Source: an uncultured Bacteroides sp. | Lineage (GTDB): Bacteria > Bacteroidota > Bacteroidia > Bacteroidales > Bacteroidaceae | Reading direction: 5' to 3' | NCBI GenBank assembly: GCA_900552645.1 | Contig: USAN01000005.1 | Coordinates: 114,376 to 178,375, forward strand | Length of the DNA: 64,000 nt | Shown: piece by piece, positions 1 to 8,959 of the stretch | How positions within the stretch are numbered: the stretch's first letter is position 1 | Layout of the letters: each line of letters opens with the position of its first letter | Made by a program: the position numbers and the translations under genes | The notes under the pieces: model-generated | The model's input: only the letters and a program-made list of their open reading frames with translations | Told to the model about the DNA's origin: nothing | Database searches by the model: none

Positions 1-509
1 AAAGTATACGCGAAGTAATAAGTCATAATCGAGAAGGAGAATTCAATCCTGAATCACCTCTTGCTATGATGGAATTTCAGGAAGCATTGGAGGCTGCATG
101 CTGGCAACAGGGAAATATGCGCCAAACTGCTCCGGCTCAGCGTATGGTCGATTTTACCAACAAGAAGCTAAGTTATGATCTTCCGCCATCTTCATATAGT
201 CCGGGGTTAGTCTCCTCTCCTCTTCATTTTTGGATGCCAAAGTTCATTACAGAGAGATTGAGCAAGGGATTTAAACAATTTGGTAAAAGTTGTCACGGAT
301 TTCTTACAAACGAAGCTGTAATGATTGGGGTAGAAACCAGGACATCGGCTCCGGTAAGAATTATACGCGATAATGAGACCCTAGAACATATAAAGATTAA
401 AGGACTTTTCCCTTGTGGAGAAGGTGCAGGATATGCAGGCGGCATTGTATCGGCTGGAATCGATGGCGAAAGATGTGCAGACGCTGTTAATAGTTACTTT
501 AATAAATAG
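1..509 (+). CDS. FAD-dependent dehydrogenase, C-terminal part (5' end outside window)
   Basis: The frame is open from the window edge (first whole codon at base 3), so this is the end of a gene that begins upstream; the ATG at 66 is internal. The last residues contain a GLFPCGEGAGYAGGIVSAG-type segment followed by DG, the C-terminal FAD-contacting motif of the uncharacterised FAD-dependent dehydrogenases of the COG2509 type, which are usually about 500 residues long. This is established for the family; the substrate is unknown. The gene ends just before a strong hairpin terminator, so it closes its transcription unit. Nothing suggests truncation other than the window edge. Family assignment is fairly sure; the reaction is not. 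Confidence 0.8.
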   Translation, partial: SIREVISHNREGEFNPESPLAMMEFQEALEAACWQQGNMRQTAPAQRMVDFTNKKLSYDLPPSSYSPGLVSSPLHFWMPKFITERLSKGFKQFGKSCHGFLTNEAVMIGVETRTSAPVRIIRDNETLEHIKIKGLFPCGEGAGYAGGIVSAGIDGERCADAVNSYFNK

Positions 510-529
510 AACGAGTAATATATATATAT

Positions 530-576
530 CCGGTATGAAACTGTTTTATTATTAAACTGTTCATACCGGGTTTTTA
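530..576 (+). terminator. Rho-independent terminator after the FAD dehydrogenase gene
   Basis: A perfect 10-bp stem (CCGGTATGAA at 530-539 with TTCATACCGG at 560-569) is followed by G and five T. It lies 21 bp after the stop codon. Confidence 0.85.
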
Positions 577-754
577 TATAAGAGAAAACGTTTCCGCTAT
601 TTTTTAAACAGATTTTTTATATGGACATATTTTATTATTATAATTGGAACATTATTTATTATGTTTGATATAAAAAACATTACGCATTGAAATAAATGCT
701 TATCTACAAGGTTAATAATACTAAGTAATAACATTAACATATAAATAATTAAAA

Positions 755-762
755 TAACTTTG
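755..762 (+). promoter_or_regulatory. Bacteroidetes-type -7 box for the LuxR-type regulator
   Basis: TAACTTTG fits the consensus TAnnTTTG and lies 29 bp before the ATG at 792. No clear TTTG box is seen about 20 bp upstream. The 577-791 gap otherwise holds only AT-rich DNA. Confidence 0.5.
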
Positions 763-791
763 CGAAGAAATAATGTAACTATTATAATATA

Positions 792-1397
792 ATGATGAAT
801 CATTTATCCCCCCCCGAACTTGCTATTGTAGATCAGAATACACTTTCGTGTATTGGGTTGCAGGCTATTCTGGAAGAAATAATACCTATGGGAGTAATAC
901 GAACCTTTTCTTCATTCGATAAACTGGTATGTGATACCCCCGATATGTATGCTCATTATTTCATATCTTCACAAATATATTTCGAACATACCGCTTTCTT
1001 TCTTCCACGAATGCCAAAGACTATAGTAATGGTTGGCGGTGATAATCATCCTCAGATAAAGGGTATTCCCACTTTAAACATCTATCAGGATGAAAAAACT
1101 CTTATAAAAAGCATACTCTCTCTTCAGCATTATGGACATGAAGAAAGTGGCATATCCAATCAACATCATCCTCATCATCCAAAACAGGTTCATGATCTAT
1201 CGGCACGAGAAATAGAGGTACTGATACTTATTACAAAAGGATTAATAAACAAGGAGATAGCCGACAAACTTAATATAAGTCTCACTACAGTAATTTCTCA
1301 CAGAAAGAATATTACCGAAAAGCTTGGAATGAAATCGGTAGCTGCACTTACAATATATGCAGTAATGAACGGATACATAGAAGCCGACAGAATATAA
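792..1397 (+). CDS. Orphan LuxR-family transcriptional regulator with His-rich linker
   Basis: 201 residues. Residues 136-196 form a clear LuxR/GerE helix-turn-helix (LSAREIEVL, then NKEIADKLNISLTTV and HRKNITEKL). Residues 10-110 have the size of a receiver domain, with a hydrophobic first strand and Asp (LAIVDQ), but the site where the phospho-acceptor Asp should sit reads FISSQ, so it is probably not phosphorylated in the usual way. Between the two lies a linker rich in His (H113, H116, H125, H126, H128, H129, H134). No histidine kinase gene is nearby. The gene is directly upstream of a TonB-dependent receptor on the same strand, so it probably controls that receptor, perhaps in response to a metal or haem (inference). 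ATG at 792 is followed at once by a second ATG; either may be used. Confidence 0.8.
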   Translation: MMNHLSPPELAIVDQNTLSCIGLQAILEEIIPMGVIRTFSSFDKLVCDTPDMYAHYFISSQIYFEHTAFFLPRMPKTIVMVGGDNHPQIKGIPTLNIYQDEKTLIKSILSLQHYGHEESGISNQHHPHHPKQVHDLSAREIEVLILITKGLINKEIADKLNISLTTVISHRKNITEKLGMKSVAALTIYAVMNGYIEADRI

Positions 1398-1416
1398 ATA
1401 TCCTCATAAATTAGGA

Positions 1417-1447
1417 TTGCTCGTCTTGTTTCATTGAAGTTACTTTG
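1417..1447 (+). promoter_or_regulatory. Promoter of the TonB-dependent receptor gene
   Basis: TTG at 1417-1419 and TTACTTTG at 1440-1447 (one mismatch to TAnnTTTG) are separated by 20 bp, the spacing typical of Bacteroides -33/-7 promoters. The ATG is 24 bp further on, so the receptor can be transcribed separately from the regulator. Confidence 0.55.
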
Positions 1448-1471
1448 CAGCCGTATTAATAAGACACATAG

Positions 1472-3889
1472 ATGAGAAGAAAATTATTATTTGTTACGGC
1501 TTGCATGACTACTGCCACTTTACTTGCAGAAGACGGTTTGACACTCCCGAAAGATACTGCAAAAGTTATAGATATAGAAGAGGTGGTAGTCATTGCATCA
1601 CCTAAAGAAACCGGAAAGTTGAGACAACTTCCAACCAGTGTTTCCCTTATTTCACAAAAGGATATGAAGGCACATCAAATTAATTCAATAAAAGATGCGG
1701 CTGCACTAGCACCAAACTTTTTCATGCCCGATTATGGATCACGACTCACTTCGGCTATTTATATTCGAGGTATTGGATCAAGAATGAACACTCCTGCTGT
1801 AGGAATGTATGTAGATAATATTCCTTATATAGACAAGTCGGCTTTCGATTTTAACTTTTATGACATAGAACGTATAGATATACTTCGTGGTCCGCAAGGG
1901 ACTCTTTACGGTCGTAATACAATGGGAGGACTTATACGAGTAAATACTCGTTCACCTTTTTCATATCAAGGTACTGATGTAAAATTAGGTTATGCTACAA
2001 AGAGTAATCATCGTGACATTTCATTCACTCATTATCATAGATGGAGTGATAACTTTGCTTTCTCGGCCGGAGGATACTATGAAGGATCGGATGGTTTTTT
2101 CAGGAATTCAACTACCGGAAATAAAATAGATAAGATGCAGGCAGGTGGAGGCAGGATACGTGCAATATGGCTACCATCAGATAATCTAAAACTTGACTAT
2201 ACTGTTAGTTACGACTATACAGATGAAGGAGGTTATCCTTATTTCTATACGGGACCTGTAAAAGGTTATGAAGCTCAGAACTCTCAATATGAAGAGAATA
2301 TTGGAAAAATAAGCTATAACCAGGATTGTAAATATAGACGTGGTTTATTCAATACCGGACTTAATCTTCAGTATCAGGGAGAAAAGTTCATATTCAATGC
2401 AGTTACAGGTTATCAGAATCTTAATGACAGAATGTTCCTTGATCAGGACTTTCTTCCTTCTAAGATATATACACTCGAACAGAAACAGAAACTTAACTCA
2501 CTTACAGAAGAGGTTACTTTCAAAAGTAAGAACAACAAGAAGTGGCAGTGGGTAACTGGAGCTAGCGGCTTTTATCAATGGCTTACAACAAGCGGACCTG
2601 TAACTTTTGATACTGATGGAGTTACAAATATGCTGGAAGGAAACATGAACAGAGTATTCCAACAGATAAAAGAGAATAATCCACGTGCTCCTGAAATGAA
2701 TATAGATATTCTAAATCCTACTCTTTCGATAAGTGGAGATTTTAAAACTCCCGTATTTAGTACTGCACTCTTCCATCAGTCTACTTTCAATGATATATTA
2801 GTTAAAGGCTTATCATTTACAGCAGGTCTTAGAATGGAATATGAAAAATTATCGCTAAACTACAATTCGGGTAGTATTATCGATTTTGATTTTCTTGTTA
2901 AGATGGGACCACAAATGCAATTTCCTATGAAGAATCTTGAAGCATCACCTTCAATGATAGGTAAGACTAGCAGCGATTATGTACAGTTACTTCCTAAGTT
3001 TGCGTTGAAATACGATATATCCGACAAATCGAATATCTACTTAAGTGTTGCTAAAGGATATCGTTCTGGTGGTTACAATGTACAGATGTTTTCCGATCTT
3101 ATACAGAGTGACATGTCGACAAAGATGGTAGATGCTATTATTGCTGCATCGCCCGAGGCTATGAGAGAAACCATAAAGAATATGATAGTATCTAATATGC
3201 CTGGATACGGCAAGACCACAGATGTAAGCCTAGTAACAAAATATAAGCCAGAATATAGCTGGAACTATGAAGTGGGAAGCCATTTCAATATGTTCAACAA
3301 CAAACTTAGAGCTGATGTAGCTGCTTTCCTTATGAATACTCACGACCAGCAGATTGTTAAGTTTGTAGACAGTGGATTAGGAAGAATAATGGTTAATGCT
3401 GGAAGCAGCCGAAGTTACGGTGCTGAAGTCTCTTTACTGGCAGCTATAACAAGTAGCCTCAACCTAAATATGAACTATGGATATACTCAGTCTACTTTCA
3501 GAAAGTATGATGGTGGTACAAGCTCATCTAAAGAGACTATAGATTACAGCGGCAACTATGTACCATTCGTACCTAAACATACATTAAGTGCAGGAGGCGA
3601 TTATACATTCTTATTCAACAATAGTTTGATAAATAAATTAACCCTTGGCGCCAACTATACAGGAGCAGGAAGAATATACTGGACAGAAAGCAATGACAAA
3701 TCACAGAACTTCTATGGAACACTAAATGCATTTGCATCAATAAGCACAAAGGCTGTTCAGGTTGATTTATGGGGACATAACCTAACCGACAAGAACTATA
3801 CAACTTTCTATTTTGAAAGTATGCACCGTGGCTTTGAACAGAAAAATAAGCCATTGCAAATTGGAGTGGATATAAGATACCACTTTTAA
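1472..3889 (+). CDS. TonB-dependent outer-membrane receptor
   Basis: 805 residues. A signal peptide (about 1-19) is followed by a TonB-box-like stretch (EEVVVIASP) and the plug domain (about 45-160) with the typical RGIGSR, VDNIPY and IDILRGPQGTLYGRNTMGG segments. The remainder is a 22-strand-type beta-barrel ending in a terminal Phe (DIRYHF), as expected for Bam-dependent outer-membrane proteins. It has no N-terminal carboxypeptidase-like domain and no SusD partner, so it is of the siderophore/haem/cobalamin/metal-complex class rather than SusC. The substrate cannot be told. The LuxR-type gene 74 bp upstream is the likely regulator. The next gene is convergent. Confidence 0.88.
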   Translation: MRRKLLFVTACMTTATLLAEDGLTLPKDTAKVIDIEEVVVIASPKETGKLRQLPTSVSLISQKDMKAHQINSIKDAAALAPNFFMPDYGSRLTSAIYIRGIGSRMNTPAVGMYVDNIPYIDKSAFDFNFYDIERIDILRGPQGTLYGRNTMGGLIRVNTRSPFSYQGTDVKLGYATKSNHRDISFTHYHRWSDNFAFSAGGYYEGSDGFFRNSTTGNKIDKMQAGGGRIRAIWLPSDNLKLDYTVSYDYTDEGGYPYFYTGPVKGYEAQNSQYEENIGKISYNQDCKYRRGLFNTGLNLQYQGEKFIFNAVTGYQNLNDRMFLDQDFLPSKIYTLEQKQKLNSLTEEVTFKSKNNKKWQWVTGASGFYQWLTTSGPVTFDTDGVTNMLEGNMNRVFQQIKENNPRAPEMNIDILNPTLSISGDFKTPVFSTALFHQSTFNDILVKGLSFTAGLRMEYEKLSLNYNSGSIIDFDFLVKMGPQMQFPMKNLEASPSMIGKTSSDYVQLLPKFALKYDISDKSNIYLSVAKGYRSGGYNVQMFSDLIQSDMSTKMVDAIIAASPEAMRETIKNMIVSNMPGYGKTTDVSLVTKYKPEYSWNYEVGSHFNMFNNKLRADVAAFLMNTHDQQIVKFVDSGLGRIMVNAGSSRSYGAEVSLLAAITSSLNLNMNYGYTQSTFRKYDGGTSSSKETIDYSGNYVPFVPKHTLSAGGDYTFLFNNSLINKLTLGANYTGAGRIYWTESNDKSQNFYGTLNAFASISTKAVQVDLWGHNLTDKNYTTFYFESMHRGFEQKNKPLQIGVDIRYHF

Positions 3890-3896
3890 GAACTAT

Positions 3897-4856
3897 TTAT
3901 TGATTTATTGCACCACAATGCGAGCAAACACCCTTTGCTCGCATTTTTGCTCCGCAATTGCCGCATGTATAGTTGAAAGAAGAACTTTTCATGAGTCTTT
4001 TATAACACCACCATCCATATAACGGCAAACATACATATCCTACGTAAAAAATAGTAGCTATACTGAAGAATATGTAAAGAAGAATACAGTATGACATAAG
4101 CCCAAGCATGTAGAAAAATACTGTTTCCCATCGTCTTTGATGAAACATATCATCGACAGTAGCAAGACCTACCAAAATAATTACCCAGAAGTTTATCATG
4201 AAAACAGAAAGTATAAATGGCAGATCGAATGGATTTAGTGAAGGATTATAATAAAACTGCTGCCAAGTTTCGGGCACAAAAAGTTGAATACTACTATATA
4301 GTGTGGCAGCCGTAGCTACAAGGAAAGAAAGAAGAGTAGGAAAGATACTCTCTATATCATTAAACCACGCCAATTGTATACGCTTTCTCTTAATTGCACG
4401 AAAAACATATAATATACCAAAAAGCGCAAGAATTATAAGAAAAATCAATGTATGAAGATTACTAAAGAAATGGATAAACTGCGAAACAGAATCAAGAGGA
4501 ACTACATTCTTTAGAAGTTCCTTTTCATGAACCCATCCCATAGCAGCCTGATCACGTGCAACCTTTACCCAAACAGAATCGACAGTATCCGAAGGTTGTA
4601 TCATAAATTCGGCTACAACTACCTTATCGTCTTTGTACACAGGAACCTCATCTATAAGTGGTAGTTGCTGCAGCATTAATGAATCGGAAGTAACTTCGAA
4701 GTTGGAGTTAAGAGTATAATGCCTTTTTATAAGATGATTTATAGAGTCGGCACTCTTGCCGGTAACTCCTTTTGGAACAACCGGCAATGTGTACTGACAT
4801 CCCCACAGCATGAGTATAGTCACAATAAAAGGCAATATATATTTAACTCTCTGCAT
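3897..4856 (-). CDS. Zinc-ribbon membrane lipoprotein of unknown function
   Basis: 319 residues. The N-terminus is a lipoprotein signal (hydrophobic stretch ending LMLWGC, Cys20). Residues about 60-125 look like a bacterial SH3-type domain (VPVYKDD ... GWVHEKELL). Four or five membrane segments follow between about 133 and 285. The last 20 residues hold two CxxC pairs (CGNCG and CSHCG), a zinc ribbon. The start overlaps the end of the U32 gene by 14 bp, so the two are translationally coupled. The function is unknown. A lipoprotein signal, exported SH3 domain, membrane helices and terminal zinc ribbon in one chain is an unusual order. Confidence 0.75.
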   Translation of the reverse strand: MQRVKYILPFIVTILMLWGCQYTLPVVPKGVTGKSADSINHLIKRHYTLNSNFEVTSDSLMLQQLPLIDEVPVYKDDKVVVAEFMIQPSDTVDSVWVKVARDQAAMGWVHEKELLKNVVPLDSVSQFIHFFSNLHTLIFLIILALFGILYVFRAIKRKRIQLAWFNDIESIFPTLLSFLVATAATLYSSIQLFVPETWQQFYYNPSLNPFDLPFILSVFMINFWVIILVGLATVDDMFHQRRWETVFFYMLGLMSYCILLYIFFSIATIFYVGYVCLPLYGWWCYKRLMKSSSFNYTCGNCGAKMRAKGVCSHCGAINQ

Positions 4857-6669
4857 ACAGTTTCATCTGACAATTCTTACAGTCAAAGTTAAGTCGGAAT
4901 TTTCTTCCATCTGTGCTAATAATAAAGAAAGGTTCTTTGAATGGAGAGTGCAATTTATGATGCACCGGACACCATCCCATACTATAACGAATGCAATGCT
5001 TGCAGAACATTAACGCGCCATCTGATACCGGCTGTTTTTCGAATGCAGGAGCTATCTTACTTACTCCATGTGTAGAATAGAATTTCTGCGCCTTGCTATT
5101 CATTACGTTACCAAGATACGTAAGTTCAGTATCGAAATATCCAGATGATGATTCTGGTAAAACTGCAATTTCGCGTCTGTAATTTATCTTCCTTACAGAT
5201 AATAGTTTATCGACGCACTTGCGACGGAGCTCGGCCAATTCGGAAGCTGGTATAAACCAATTATCACTTAGACTTACTTCTGTTCTTACAGTCTGAAAAG
5301 GAGTATTGCCTAACTTACTTAGCTGATTCTTTATATTATCCGTCTGAGGTGAACGTGCAATTTCTTTTTCACGTTCCAACACCACACTTGCAGAATTATT
5401 GTCTGAATCCTTCATGGTAAGAGTGAATCCGAAATTATTATCCTCTAGAGATATAGAAATCTCAATTTTTCTTTCAGCAGACTTTCTTTGCATCGTCTTC
5501 TCGAACTCCTGATCGAAGTTACGGTAAAGAATCGTTTTAGGCTTAATACGAGGCATTTCCTGAGGGAAAAGTCTATTTTCTTCTACTCTGTTTATACGGA
5601 ACCCCTGTAATTTTCCACTCTCGTCAATATAACACACTCCATCACCATTGTTGAATGATTTTACACCTGCTACAGTAAAATAGTTTCCTCGGATTTCTTT
5701 AACTGTTCCCATCTCCTCACCCAAAGATTTAGGAGTATCAAAAGAAAATATCTCCTTGTTGCGTTCATGTAAGAAATAGTCAGTCGATCCACGACTGAAA
5801 CTCTTATCTAACTGTGGAGTAAAAAACAACTCTTCCTTACCCGAGGAAGCTCTCTTCAAATCGGGACGATGCTTTATTATTGCATCTATTTTCTTTCTAT
5901 AGTAGGCAGTTACATTCTTTACATAAGTCACATCTTTAAGACGTCCTTCTATTTTAAGAGACGACGCTCCTGCATCTATAATCTGCTCTAGATTATTGCT
6001 CTGATTCATATCCTTAAGAGAAAGTAGATGCTTATTCTTTACTATAACTTTACCATCGGCATCAATCATATCGAATGCAAGACGGCAGAACTGAGCACAT
6101 TCACCACGATTTGCACTACGACCATAGCATGCTTGGCTAATATAGCATTGTCCGCTATAACTTACGCATAATGCTCCATGTACGAATACCTCCAATGGAA
6201 CATCCGGAATGGCACTGTATATCTGATTTATTTCCTTGAGTGAAAGTTCTCTTGCCAATACTATCTGACGAAAACCAGCATCGGCAAGGAATTTAGCCTT
6301 CTGAACAGTACGATTATCCATCTGTGTACTTGCATGCAGAGGGATAGGTGGAAGTTTCATTTCAAGAATAGCCATATCCTGAACTATAAGTGCATCAACG
6401 CCTATATCGTAAAGCTTCCATATTAACTTTTCAGTCTCTTCTAGTTCCTCTTCTTTAAGGATGGTATTGACAGCCACATAAATACGTACATTGTAAAGAT
6501 GAGCGTATTTTACCAATTCTTCAATATCATCAAGAGAATTTCCTGCTGCAGACCTTGCACTAAAACGAGATGCACCTATATAAACGGCATCTGCTCCATG
6601 ATCAATTGCTGCTATTCCACACTCCAGATTCTTCGCCGGCGCAAGTAATTCTATTGTTCTTTGTTTCAT
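4843..6669 (-). CDS. U32 peptidase-family protein (RlhA/TrhP-like RNA hydroxylation protein)
   Basis: 608 residues. The N-terminal half is a U32 family barrel: LLAPAKNLECGIAAIDHGADAVYIG at the start, VFVHGALCVSYSGQCYIS near residue 165-180, and a Cys cluster (QACYGRSANRGECAQFCR) typical of the iron-sulphur-binding members. The extra C-terminal region includes a Cys-rich end (CKHCIRYSMGWCP and CKNCQM). Once annotated as collagenase-like peptidases, the E. coli members RlhA and TrhP act in prephenate-dependent hydroxylation of a cytidine in 23S rRNA and a uridine in tRNA; the length here is closer to RlhA (about 650). It overlaps metA by one base (TAATG), and the lipoprotein gene follows. Which RNA is modified is not shown by the sequence. 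Confidence 0.8.
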   Translation of the reverse strand: MKQRTIELLAPAKNLECGIAAIDHGADAVYIGASRFSARSAAGNSLDDIEELVKYAHLYNVRIYVAVNTILKEEELEETEKLIWKLYDIGVDALIVQDMAILEMKLPPIPLHASTQMDNRTVQKAKFLADAGFRQIVLARELSLKEINQIYSAIPDVPLEVFVHGALCVSYSGQCYISQACYGRSANRGECAQFCRLAFDMIDADGKVIVKNKHLLSLKDMNQSNNLEQIIDAGASSLKIEGRLKDVTYVKNVTAYYRKKIDAIIKHRPDLKRASSGKEELFFTPQLDKSFSRGSTDYFLHERNKEIFSFDTPKSLGEEMGTVKEIRGNYFTVAGVKSFNNGDGVCYIDESGKLQGFRINRVEENRLFPQEMPRIKPKTILYRNFDQEFEKTMQRKSAERKIEISISLEDNNFGFTLTMKDSDNNSASVVLEREKEIARSPQTDNIKNQLSKLGNTPFQTVRTEVSLSDNWFIPASELAELRRKCVDKLLSVRKINYRREIAVLPESSSGYFDTELTYLGNVMNSKAQKFYSTHGVSKIAPAFEKQPVSDGALMFCKHCIRYSMGWCPVHHKLHSPFKEPFFIISTDGRKFRLNFDCKNCQMKLYAES

Positions 6670-7586
6670 TATTCTATTTTATTAATATCGTAAGGAGTTT
6701 CCTGATAAACGTAATAGTTAAGCCAGTTTGAGAAAAGCAAGTTGGCATGCCCTCTCCATCTTACAAGAGGTTCATTATCGGAATTATCATCACGATAATA
6801 ATTTATCGGCATATCAATAGGAAGTCCTTTTTCAAGATCTCTTTTATATTCTCCATCCAGTGTAAGAGGAGAGTATTCTGAATGTCCTGTTATAAAGAAT
6901 TCTCGACCATTTCTTGCCATTACCATATATACACCCGACTCTTCCGATTCGGAAAGTAATTCAAGTTCTTTTACCTTTTCTATATCTTCTCTTCTAATTT
7001 CTGTATGACGACTATGAGGAACATAAAATTCATCATCGAAACCTCGGAATATAGGAAGCTGAGGATTAAGCAGAGAGTGTTTGAACACCCCAAACATTTT
7101 TTTTTCTAAAGAATATTTAGGCACTCCGTAAAAATGATAAAGTCCAGCCTGTGCAGCCCAACAAATATATAGTGTAGAAGTAACATGTGTTCTCGTCCAA
7201 TCGAAAATTTCGGTTACCTCATCCCAATAATTAACCTCCTCGTAGTCCATCTGCTCTACGGGTGCTCCTGTTATAATCATGCCATCAAATTTCTCGTGCG
7301 ACATTGAATCAAAATCACGATAAAATGCTTTCATGTGTTCAATCGGAGTATTCTTCGATGTATGACTTTTAAGTTTCATGAATGAAAGTTCTACTTGAAG
7401 TGGACTATTTGAAAGTAATCTAACCAAATCTGTTTCTGTCGTTATTTTTAAAGGCATCAAATTCAACACAACAATCTTCAGCGGACGAATATCTTGCGAG
7501 TCGGCACGAGAACTGTCGATAACAAAAATGTTTTCGTGCTTCAGAATCTCTATTGCAGGCAATCTATCGGGTAAATTTAAAGGCAT
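6669..7586 (-). CDS. metA: Homoserine O-acyltransferase (MetA)
   Basis: 305 residues, the usual length of MetA. Starts [20 protein letters not shown] and carries the conserved [17 protein letters not shown], the GAPVEQ loop, the catalytic Cys in the YICWAAQAG segment, the His of GHSEYSP and the Glu of DGEYKRD. It activates homoserine by O-acylation, the first committed step of methionine synthesis; family members use succinyl- or acetyl-CoA and I cannot tell which here. First gene of a three-gene overlapping unit with the U32 gene and the zinc-ribbon lipoprotein. A -7 box (TAAATTTG) lies 28 bp upstream. No SAM riboswitch-like leader is visible. Confidence 0.93.
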   Translation of the reverse strand: MPLNLPDRLPAIEILKHENIFVIDSSRADSQDIRPLKIVVLNLMPLKITTETDLVRLLSNSPLQVELSFMKLKSHTSKNTPIEHMKAFYRDFDSMSHEKFDGMIITGAPVEQMDYEEVNYWDEVTEIFDWTRTHVTSTLYICWAAQAGLYHFYGVPKYSLEKKMFGVFKHSLLNPQLPIFRGFDDEFYVPHSRHTEIRREDIEKVKELELLSESEESGVYMVMARNGREFFITGHSEYSPLTLDGEYKRDLEKGLPIDMPINYYRDDNSDNEPLVRWRGHANLLFSNWLNYYVYQETPYDINKIE

Positions 7587-7613
7587 ATTCTGTTAGTTTA
7601 TCTGTTATAGTCG

Positions 7614-7621
7614 CAAATTTA
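7614..7621 (-). promoter_or_regulatory. -7 box of the metA operon
   Basis: On the minus strand this reads TAAATTTG, a full match to TAnnTTTG, 28 bp before the metA ATG. It leaves a leader too short for a riboswitch. Confidence 0.55.
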
Positions 7622-7720
7622 AGAAAATTCAATTACATTGTCTGTCTTGTTTTATTATTAAAATTGCGATACTACTATCATAAAAATAAATTATACTCGT
7701 TTAAATAGATTATAAAGAAA

Positions 7721-7754
7721 AAAAATAGTCCGACAAAGAAGTCGGACTATTTTT
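7721..7754 (-). terminator. Terminator of the metal efflux operon
   Basis: A perfect 14-bp inverted repeat, AAAAATAGTCCGAC (7721-7734) and GTCGGACTATTTTT (7741-7754), has a 6-base loop. On the minus strand it ends in a long T run just after the tolC-like gene. Confidence 0.9.
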
Positions 7755-7767
7755 AAGATTTACTATA

Positions 7768-8952
7768 TCAAAGTGAGTTTTTATAAAGATCGGCCATAAG
7801 TTTTTGATACTGATTTTCCAGCTGCATGTATGACTGCAGGTTACTATATATAGCTTCTGCCTCAACAAAATATTCAATTAGAGATATCTGTCCTAAAACT
7901 AGTGATTTTTCAAGCAACTCGAGCGAAGAATACATAAGTTTTACATCATAACCCTTCAATGCATCATCAAGTTGTTTCATTTCATTCAACATAGATAGTA
8001 TAGCACCCTCTTTTTGTTGCTGCATACTCTCTTTCTTCAGCTTTGCACTCAGTGCCTTAGCCTTGGCTATACTTACTTTCTTTCTATTTTCGAATAGAGG
8101 TAATGAACCTCCTACTACAAAACCATTCTCCGCATCTACTATAGAAGTATTGCGACGAAAACCGACTTCCAATTTAGGCAACCATCCCTGCTTGTTTACC
8201 GATATATCCTTGTCGGCAGCACGAATCTCAAATTCTGCGCTCTGCAAATCAAGATCCCTTCCTATTACTTCATCACGAAACATATCGGCATCTTTTATTT
8301 CGATTAAAGTTGGATATTCTGTACCGTCAAATTCAAGAGGCATATTGTTGTTCATTGCCAACAATTGCTGCAAAGCAGTGCGGTGTGCAGCATTATTGCG
8401 TGCTATATCGGCCTGCACATTCATTCTTTCCATCTTTACCTTGTTCACTTCAAGAATATTGGCATCGCCAGTACTAAGACGCTTTTCATATAACTGCATA
8501 AGTTCATCAGCTCTTTTTCCACGCTCTTTCATAAGTTTCTGCTCTTTATTGAGCATTACTAAATCAAGACATATTTTCTTTGCATTAAGCAATATTTCAC
8601 GTCTGAAAGAGTAGTGTTGCAAATCTAAAGCCTCATTCTGCAGTTTAGCTCTACGGTTCCTTGCTATATACTGAGTAGGAAAGTCAAATCCTTGCGTAGC
8701 CACAAGTTCTGTTCCGTGCCCACCTTCTGAAGAGTTGCTGTAGAAAGAACTGTAGTTAACAGTAGGATCCGACATATTATTCTGTGAACTGTTTTCAAAC
8801 TTCATAGCATTAGTCTGCTGTTGCTGAGCCTTTATCTCACTATTGTTACGGTCAATACTATTTAGAATTTCCTGAATAGTATTAGGTATAGGCTGTGCAG
8901 ACCCCAATATGGTAGAAGTCATAAAGATTGTACTAATTATATATTTCTTCAT
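7768..8952 (-). CDS. TolC-family outer-membrane channel of the metal efflux system
   Basis: 394 residues with a signal peptide ending about residue 19 (LGSAQP). Two long helical stretches rich in Gln, Lys and Glu with the repeating pattern of outer-membrane efflux (OEP) proteins; CzcC/CusC members are similar in size. It would be the outer-membrane tunnel for the RND pump encoded 7 bp upstream. Last gene of the operon, followed by a strong terminator. A 183-codon open frame on the opposite strand is a shadow. Role is confident from context; ion specificity is not visible. Confidence 0.87.
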   Translation of the reverse strand: MKKYIISTIFMTSTILGSAQPIPNTIQEILNSIDRNNSEIKAQQQQTNAMKFENSSQNNMSDPTVNYSSFYSNSSEGGHGTELVATQGFDFPTQYIARNRRAKLQNEALDLQHYSFRREILLNAKKICLDLVMLNKEQKLMKERGKRADELMQLYEKRLSTGDANILEVNKVKMERMNVQADIARNNAAHRTALQQLLAMNNNMPLEFDGTEYPTLIEIKDADMFRDEVIGRDLDLQSAEFEIRAADKDISVNKQGWLPKLEVGFRRNTSIVDAENGFVVGGSLPLFENRKKVSIAKAKALSAKLKKESMQQQKEGAILSMLNEMKQLDDALKGYDVKLMYSSLELLEKSLVLGQISLIEYFVEAEAIYSNLQSYMQLENQYQKLMADLYKNSL

Positions 8953-8959
8953 ATAACTT

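Noticed and set aside
7587..7720. A SAM riboswitch ahead of metA.
   Set aside because: The -7 box leaves a leader of only about 20 nt and no conserved riboswitch sequence is present.
8063..8614. A 183-codon open frame on the plus strand opposite the TolC-like gene.
   Set aside because: It is antisense to a well-supported gene, low in complexity (Ser/Leu/Phe-rich) and has no recognisable motif; a codon-composition shadow.
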